DNA of 64,000 bases from contig CAVUMM010000006.1 in the NCBI GenBank assembly GCA_963742655.1, positions 248,001 to 312,000 of the forward strand, in the 5' to 3' direction. The notes under the pieces are model-generated. The model made no database searches. It was not told the origin of the DNA and worked only from the letters and a program-made list of their open reading frames with translations. The DNA is from JAICLK01 sp963742655. Lineage in GTDB: Bacteria; Patescibacteriota; Saccharimonadia; Saccharimonadales; UBA4665. A program made the position numbers and the translations under genes. Position 1 is the first letter of the stretch. Every line of letters begins with the position of its first letter. Positions 59,809 to 64,000 of this stretch are shown here, piece by piece.

Positions 59809-59848
59809 CTTCTGTGGGCCGCTTAGGATAGCTGATAGTTCGCGTTGG

Positions 59849-60454
59849 TTAAGGCACCGGCGTCCATTTCTCAAAGCCGCCGCTTGTCCCGCTTGGCTCC
59901 CCGACCAACTGGTGACCGCCGGTACCGTCAGAGGCCAGCACACAATCGTAGAGTGGGCAGGCCAAGCCGTTCACGTAACTGTTGTTGATCCAGGTTACTG
60001 AACTATCGCTATTTTTTGCCTCTTGCCAGTTCGTGAAATTGCTGTTGCCGGAACAGTCGCGTATTGTCGCGCTTCCCGCCGAGGATAGGCCGACGCATTT
60101 TGATGTGTCACCTGCGAATACGAGCCGGTACACCTCTCGCGACTGATTCTTGAAATGCTGGTCTTGCAAGGTAATGCTGCGTATGTTGGTTGAACTGTTG
60201 CCGGTGACAACGGTGCCATCGACGAGATTCACCGTAGCAACACAGAGTTTGTTGCCGCTGCCGTTAGGGTAGCGGGTACATACACTGGAGCTGGCGAGCG
60301 CCGGTGCGGCAACGGCGAGGCTCCCGCCTGCCGCCAGGGCAACCGTCGCGGCAACGATTGCAGTTTTACGGAATTTACTGACGCTGCCTTTCTTTGTGTT
60401 GGGAGAGACTGCATCCCCATTAGTATGTGCGTGCTGTTTCCAATTTATCTTCAT
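59849..60454 (-). CDS. secreted protein of actinobacterial type, possible lectin-like domain
   Basis: A 201-residue protein with a long signal peptide (FRKTAIVAATVALAAGGSLAVAAPALA, cleavage near 55). The mature part has six Cys, several Gly/Asn/Ser turns and a repeating W-containing strand pattern (NFTNWQEAKN; GGFEKWTPVP), somewhat like ricin-type trefoil lectins of actinobacteria. A strong AGGGGGG site precedes the ATG and a terminator follows. Low-complexity and Lys-poor composition differs from its neighbours, which may reflect transfer. Confidence 0.6.
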   Translation of the reverse strand: MKINWKQHAHTNGDAVSPNTKKGSVSKFRKTAIVAATVALAAGGSLAVAAPALASSSVCTRYPNGSGNKLCVATVNLVDGTVVTGNSSTNIRSITLQDQHFKNQSREVYRLVFAGDTSKCVGLSSAGSATIRDCSGNSNFTNWQEAKNSDSSVTWINNSYVNGLACPLYDCVLASDGTGGHQLVGEPSGTSGGFEKWTPVP

Positions 60455-60733
60455 CGCTAACCCCCCTAATTTATTCTAATGACTCTACCTTATAAAAGTC
60501 GCAAAGAGCAGTGAGAAATGTTACAATTTACCGATTTTACACAGATTGATAGACCGGGTAGATGTCAGTTTTCAAAATCTGTCGAAGATATTGGCTGGGA
60601 CGGCAGTTTTTAAATAGAACTTTTTGGAAATTGACACAGAATTTACGTTAGATATATAAGGAAAACGCAATTTTCTTGACGTAGATAGAAATAATACCAG
60701 CATGGATCGTTGTGCGAACGCTGCTCTGCACCC

Positions 60734-62107
60734 CTATTTTGAACTGGAAATAACTTTAACCTGGCTTAGTTCCCTGAAACCCTGAAAGCCATGCTCGCGG
60801 CCCATGCCGGAATCCTTATACCCGCCAAAGGGGTTACAGGTAAGCCAATGGTTGCCATCGTTTACTTCTACAGTACCGGCCTCTAACAGCGAGGCCATCC
60901 GCTCGGCTCGCTCCTTGTCTTTCGTTATCACCCGACTTCCTAAGCCATACGGCGTGCCGTTCGCAAGTTCGATGGCTTCCTCTTCGGTGCGAAACGTTAC
61001 AACTGGCAATACCGGACCAAAAACTTCCTCGCGCCACACCCTCATGTCCTTGGTGATGTTATCCAATACGGTCGGAGGGTAATAAGCGCCCTGTAAGTGT
61101 TTCCCGATCAATACTTGCGCGTTCACCGTTGCGCCTTTGCCCAAGGCGTCTGTCACCTGCTCATGCAGAAGATCCAGCTGCCGTTTCGCTACCAGGCTGC
61201 CGATGTCAGTAGCCTGGTCTTCGGGATCGCCGACTTTCTTGCTTTCCAGCTCGGCTTTCAGCGCGGCCAACAGCTCTTCCTTGATATCTTCATGGACAAT
61301 CAGCCGTTTGATCGCATCACAAACTTGCCCGCAATTATAAAACCGGCCGTCATATATCAGCTTAGCTGCAGACCCAGGATCGGCGTCTTGAAAAACCACG
61401 CAGGGGTTTGAGCCGCCCATCTCCAGCACAGCCTTTATAAATTTGTCAGCAGCGGTCTTGTACAGGGCTTTTCCGGTGCGAGTGCTGCCTGTAAACCAAA
61501 TCAGGTCAACGTCGCTTTCAGCCAGTTGCTTGCCGACATCGCCCGAACCGTACACTTCCGTAAAAACACCCTTCGGAAGCCCATGGTTGGAGAACACCTC
61601 ATCAACCAGTTTGCCTACCAATGGGCACTCTTCTGATGCTTTGAAGACCACTGGATTACCGGCTATAAGGTTTGGCACGATACCCCACATGGCCATCCCG
61701 AACGGGAAGTTCCAGGGCGTGATCACTGCCGCGACGCCGATCGGCTCATACACGATTCTGTGCACCGAATGCTCATCTTCAAAGGTTACTTCATCTCTTA
61801 GCGCAGCAGGCGCGTTTTCGAAAAACCAATCTAACTCCTCCGGGTAACCTTTGGCTTCACCCAGCGCCTGTGATTTTGGTTTACCCACCTCGCTGCAGAT
61901 GAGCCTGGCGATTTCATCGCGGCGCGAAAGCAGCTCCTTTTGGATCGGCCTGAGTAATTCAATGCGCCCGGCGACCCCGAGCTCTCGCCACGCCTTTTTA
62001 GCAGCGTGGGCATTGGCGACCTTTTCCTGTATCTCGGATTGTGTTGATATATCAACCTTTCCGACTGGTTGATAGTTTTTGGCGGGATTGGTGGAGATTA
62101 ATTTCAT
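60734..62107 (-). CDS. NAD(P)-dependent aldehyde dehydrogenase
   Basis: A 457-residue enzyme of the ALDH superfamily, short form like succinate-semialdehyde dehydrogenases. It shows ITPWNFPFGMAMWG (about 131-144, cofactor Asn), VLEMGGSNPCVVF (general-base Glu, about 229), NCGQVCDAIKRLIV (catalytic Cys, about 263) and EEVFGPVLPVVTFRTEEEAI near the end. It oxidises an aldehyde to an acid; the substrate is uncertain. It is divergent from an iron-type alcohol dehydrogenase with only 47 bp between them. Confidence 0.93.
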   Translation of the reverse strand: MKLISTNPAKNYQPVGKVDISTQSEIQEKVANAHAAKKAWRELGVAGRIELLRPIQKELLSRRDEIARLICSEVGKPKSQALGEAKGYPEELDWFFENAPAALRDEVTFEDEHSVHRIVYEPIGVAAVITPWNFPFGMAMWGIVPNLIAGNPVVFKASEECPLVGKLVDEVFSNHGLPKGVFTEVYGSGDVGKQLAESDVDLIWFTGSTRTGKALYKTAADKFIKAVLEMGGSNPCVVFQDADPGSAAKLIYDGRFYNCGQVCDAIKRLIVHEDIKEELLAALKAELESKKVGDPEDQATDIGSLVAKRQLDLLHEQVTDALGKGATVNAQVLIGKHLQGAYYPPTVLDNITKDMRVWREEVFGPVLPVVTFRTEEEAIELANGTPYGLGSRVITKDKERAERMASLLEAGTVEVNDGNHWLTCNPFGGYKDSGMGREHGFQGFRELSQVKVISSSK

Positions 62108-62154
62108 TCCAATATGATAACAGAACTATGCAATTGTAGACCCGATATGGCATA

Positions 62155-63285
62155 ATGCATGCACTCATGGCAGAAGATTTGGCTACCAAGCAATTCGTTG
62201 TCGCCTCTTTACCTGTAACGTACTTCGGCGCCGGTTGCATCGGCAAGCTCCCGGATGTGGTTCTGGGCACCGGTTGCAACGTTGCTCTTATAGTTACCGA
62301 CAGGGCTCTGGAAGATACGCCAGTGGTTGCCCGGGTGCTTGCGGCGCTCAAAGCTAAGCGGATTAAGACTGCCATGTTCACAGACGTCCGCCCTAATCCC
62401 ACCACAGATAATGTGGCTGCCGGTGCAGACGCGGCGGGCACGATGGCGCGGAAATCCATGCGCGTAGCCGTAGTGGCAGTTGGCGGCGGGTCCGTTATCG
62501 ACGCCAGTAAGGGTATCGCAATCGCCGCCGTTAATCCGGAGCGCGGTCGTGACCTCGATTACCGCAACGACTTTGCCAACCCCTCCCTACCCCTCATCGC
62601 AATTCCCACCACTGCGGGTACCGGCGCCGAGTGCAATGCTTTCGGTGTGATAACAGACCCAAAGGCTGGGCAAAAGTTTTACGTAGGGGGTGCGCTGCCG
62701 GCTGCGGCGATACTGGATCCCGAACTCACGCTCAGTCTGCCGCCGGGGCCTACTGCTGCCACCGGGATGGACGCGCTCATACACTGCCTTGAGTCCATTA
62801 TGTCTAGGAATAGTAACCCGCGCTCTGCAGGCATCGCAATGCAAGCGATACGCATGATAACGGCTAACTTGCCCCGAAGTTTCGACGATGGTAACGATCT
62901 CGAAGCACGATCTCAAATGCTGCTCGCCGCTCATATGGCAGCCGAGGCAATGGCCACTACCGGGCTCGGCCTTTGCCATGCCATCGCACATGCGCTGGGC
63001 GGACGTTACGACATTGCGCACGGAGTAGCGCTAACCATGGTGCTGCCCGGCGTCCTACGTTTCAACGGTCCCTCATGCAAAGAACGCCTTACCGAAGTGG
63101 ACATCGAAGCTATCCTGGCCTTGCCGGCTCGGCTAGGCATGACAAAACGATTGTCAGACTTCGGTATCACCGCCGAGGAATTCAGCGCCATCATTACGGA
63201 TGCCTTAAACGATGAGGTCATGAACAACACGCCAATCATGCCAACCAGATCCGACATCACCGGCATCCTAGCGGGCGCACTCTAA
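62155..63285 (+). CDS. iron-containing alcohol dehydrogenase
   Basis: A 376-residue enzyme of the Fe-ADH family. It has VVAVGGGSVIDASKGIAIA (NAD-binding, about 102-120), PTTAGTGAECNAFGVITDP (about 146-164), and metal ligands in DALIHCLESI and GLCHAIAHALGGRYDIAHGVAL (Asp and three His). Members reduce aldehydes or oxidise alcohols, 1,3-propanediol or maleylacetate. The start at 62155 could also be the ATG at 62167. With the divergent aldehyde dehydrogenase it would make an alcohol-aldehyde-acid pair. Confidence 0.9.
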   Translation: MHALMAEDLATKQFVVASLPVTYFGAGCIGKLPDVVLGTGCNVALIVTDRALEDTPVVARVLAALKAKRIKTAMFTDVRPNPTTDNVAAGADAAGTMARKSMRVAVVAVGGGSVIDASKGIAIAAVNPERGRDLDYRNDFANPSLPLIAIPTTAGTGAECNAFGVITDPKAGQKFYVGGALPAAAILDPELTLSLPPGPTAATGMDALIHCLESIMSRNSNPRSAGIAMQAIRMITANLPRSFDDGNDLEARSQMLLAAHMAAEAMATTGLGLCHAIAHALGGRYDIAHGVALTMVLPGVLRFNGPSCKERLTEVDIEAILALPARLGMTKRLSDFGITAEEFSAIITDALNDEVMNNTPIMPTRSDITGILAGAL

Positions 63286-63407
63286 ATTACATGCATAGGC
63301 TGAAGATTAAGCATAAATTCAACAATGCAGCTAATTTAGATTATCAGACAAAGTAATACTATATTTATCAGGGGTTAAAGAAATTTCAATATTTTTGGCT
63401 GGGGAGA

Positions 63408-63518
63408 ATGGTCGTTGTCCAAACTATTGAGGGAGATCCGGTGGAGTTAGCGAAGGAAATTATTGCTATTCATGAGCTTTTCGACGAAACGGACAAGCCT
63501 GGCGGAGAGATATTATGA
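63408..63518 (+). CDS. tentative 36-residue ORF
   Basis: A short acidic peptide (DPVELAKEIIAIHELFDETDK in the middle) after a GGGGAG stretch that is too close to the ATG to be a normal ribosome site. Its stop overlaps a second tiny ORF (63515-63598, 27 residues) that has GGAG at good spacing. Coupled tiny genes are possible, but both are too short to be sure. Confidence 0.25.
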   Translation: MVVVQTIEGDPVELAKEIIAIHELFDETDKPGGEIL

Positions 63519-63666
63519 TAGCGGTCGACGCAAGGGCGGTGTTTAATGCTGCAGCATTGGTTATTGATACCGCCAAAGTAGTGAGAAATTGTAGTTGACT
63601 GCTGGACGAACGCTCTTACTATCGTTTGGCTTGTACTCATGTTCTCTTTCGCTACAGTCAAGTAAA

Positions 63667-64000
63667 CTATTTAGGCTCCCAACGTTGGAAGGTCCACCAG
63701 GTACGGTCAGTATTACGAGAAAATTTGATCTCGAAGGTGAAGTCCTGGCTCATTGCCTTGTTGTGTCGAGCTCGTTCGACACAAGGTCTAACGGCGTTCC
63801 AGAGACCTCTTCTTTGACTTGCTGGAATTGAGCCGAGCTGGACATAAACGCTGTTGGTATTGTCTGTGAGTTTCAAGCCTTTTACTGCGGCAGAACCATC
63901 TACACCAGGTATGATAACAGAGCCGCGGATCCGTGACACAGTTGTTAAATCAACAGACTTTTTGCCAAGGAGACTGCGTGTAGACAGGGTAGATCCGGAG
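63667..64000 (-). CDS. hypothetical protein, C-terminal part (runs off the window)
   Basis: A frame open from the right edge gives at least 110 residues, ending FSRNTDRTWWTFQRWEPK. It contains GSVIIPGVDGSAAVKGLKL and GSIPASQRRGLWNAVRPCVERARHNKAM. The frame stays open past the GTG at 63939, so that codon need not be the start. No family was recognised. Two neighbouring Trp and a basic helix are the main features. Confidence 0.5.
   Translation of the reverse strand, partial: SGSTLSTRSLLGKKSVDLTTVSRIRGSVIIPGVDGSAAVKGLKLTDNTNSVYVQLGSIPASQRRGLWNAVRPCVERARHNKAMSQDFTFEIKFSRNTDRTWWTFQRWEPK

Noticed and set aside
63470..63661. Minus-strand 63-residue ORF near the right end
   Set aside because: No ribosome site, low coding character, and overlap with the tiny plus-strand frames. 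Nothing supports it.
1..64000. TGA recoding, as in Gracilibacteria or Absconditabacteria
   Set aside because: TGA closes many genes at tight ATGA junctions, and no gene needs TGA read-through for family-length products.
1..64000. Prophage or integrative element
   Set aside because: No integrase, capsid, portal, terminase or att-like duplication was found. The only mobile DNA is the insertion sequence.

Overview
The window looks like a chromosome segment of an environmental member of Candidatus Saccharibacteria (TM7, Candidate Phyla Radiation). This is inferred from gene content, with no marker gene to confirm it. The main clues are a complete cytochrome bo3 quinol oxidase locus, signal-anchor proteins starting with the GFSHFFIPLLIV-type motif, many proteins with no recognisable relatives, moderate G+C and tight overlapping operons. 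TGA is used as a normal stop (for example at the ATGA junctions of the cyo and glycosyltransferase operons), so this is not a TGA-recoding lineage. No rRNA, tRNA or CRISPR array was seen.

Layout. 0-7 kb: a TrmB-type regulator is divergent from a metabolic cluster: an M24-peptidase-like protein, a DMT transporter, two Ldh_2-family dehydrogenases and an FAD-linked D-lactate/glycolate-type dehydrogenase. 7.1-7.9 kb: an intact IS1595-type insertion sequence with an 8-bp target duplication. 7.9-13.5 kb: the cyoABCD operon with a divergent, frameshifted cyoE. CyoD carries an extra cupredoxin-like domain and CyoB has lost the K-channel lysine. The 2-hydroxyacid dehydrogenases and the quinol oxidase could form a short respiratory chain. 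13.5-28.5 kb: a MacB-like ABC exporter, an MprF-like protein, an MscS channel, a 1285-residue SF2 helicase-like protein, a typA split by a frameshift, a GT-C-type membrane protein and a UPF0104 flippase-like protein.

28.5-45.6 kb is a surface-polysaccharide locus. A leader with a small ORF and a terminator-like hairpin precedes a seven-gene operon: GT2, GT4, a membrane-anchored protein, a deacetylase-GT4 fusion, GT4, a DUF2206-like membrane protein and a pyruvyl transferase. A Wzx-like flippase, two related secreted glycosidase-like proteins and two QueC-like PP-loop paralogs follow. 45.7-49.0 kb encodes three asparagine-, glycine- and serine-rich surface proteins, two of them with internal repeats. 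49-56 kb holds a single-domain response regulator, a soluble PAS histidine kinase, an arginase-family enzyme, an unknown protein, an ABC exporter and a DUF202 protein. 56-64 kb has a secreted beta-helix protein and a decayed relic of a second copy, a possible GCS2-like ligase, a secreted actinobacterial-like protein and a divergent aldehyde/alcohol dehydrogenase pair.

Three reading-frame disruptions lie within about 13 kb (cyoA start, cyoE, typA). They are either assembly errors or real frameshifts, and they should be checked before any functional conclusion is drawn.
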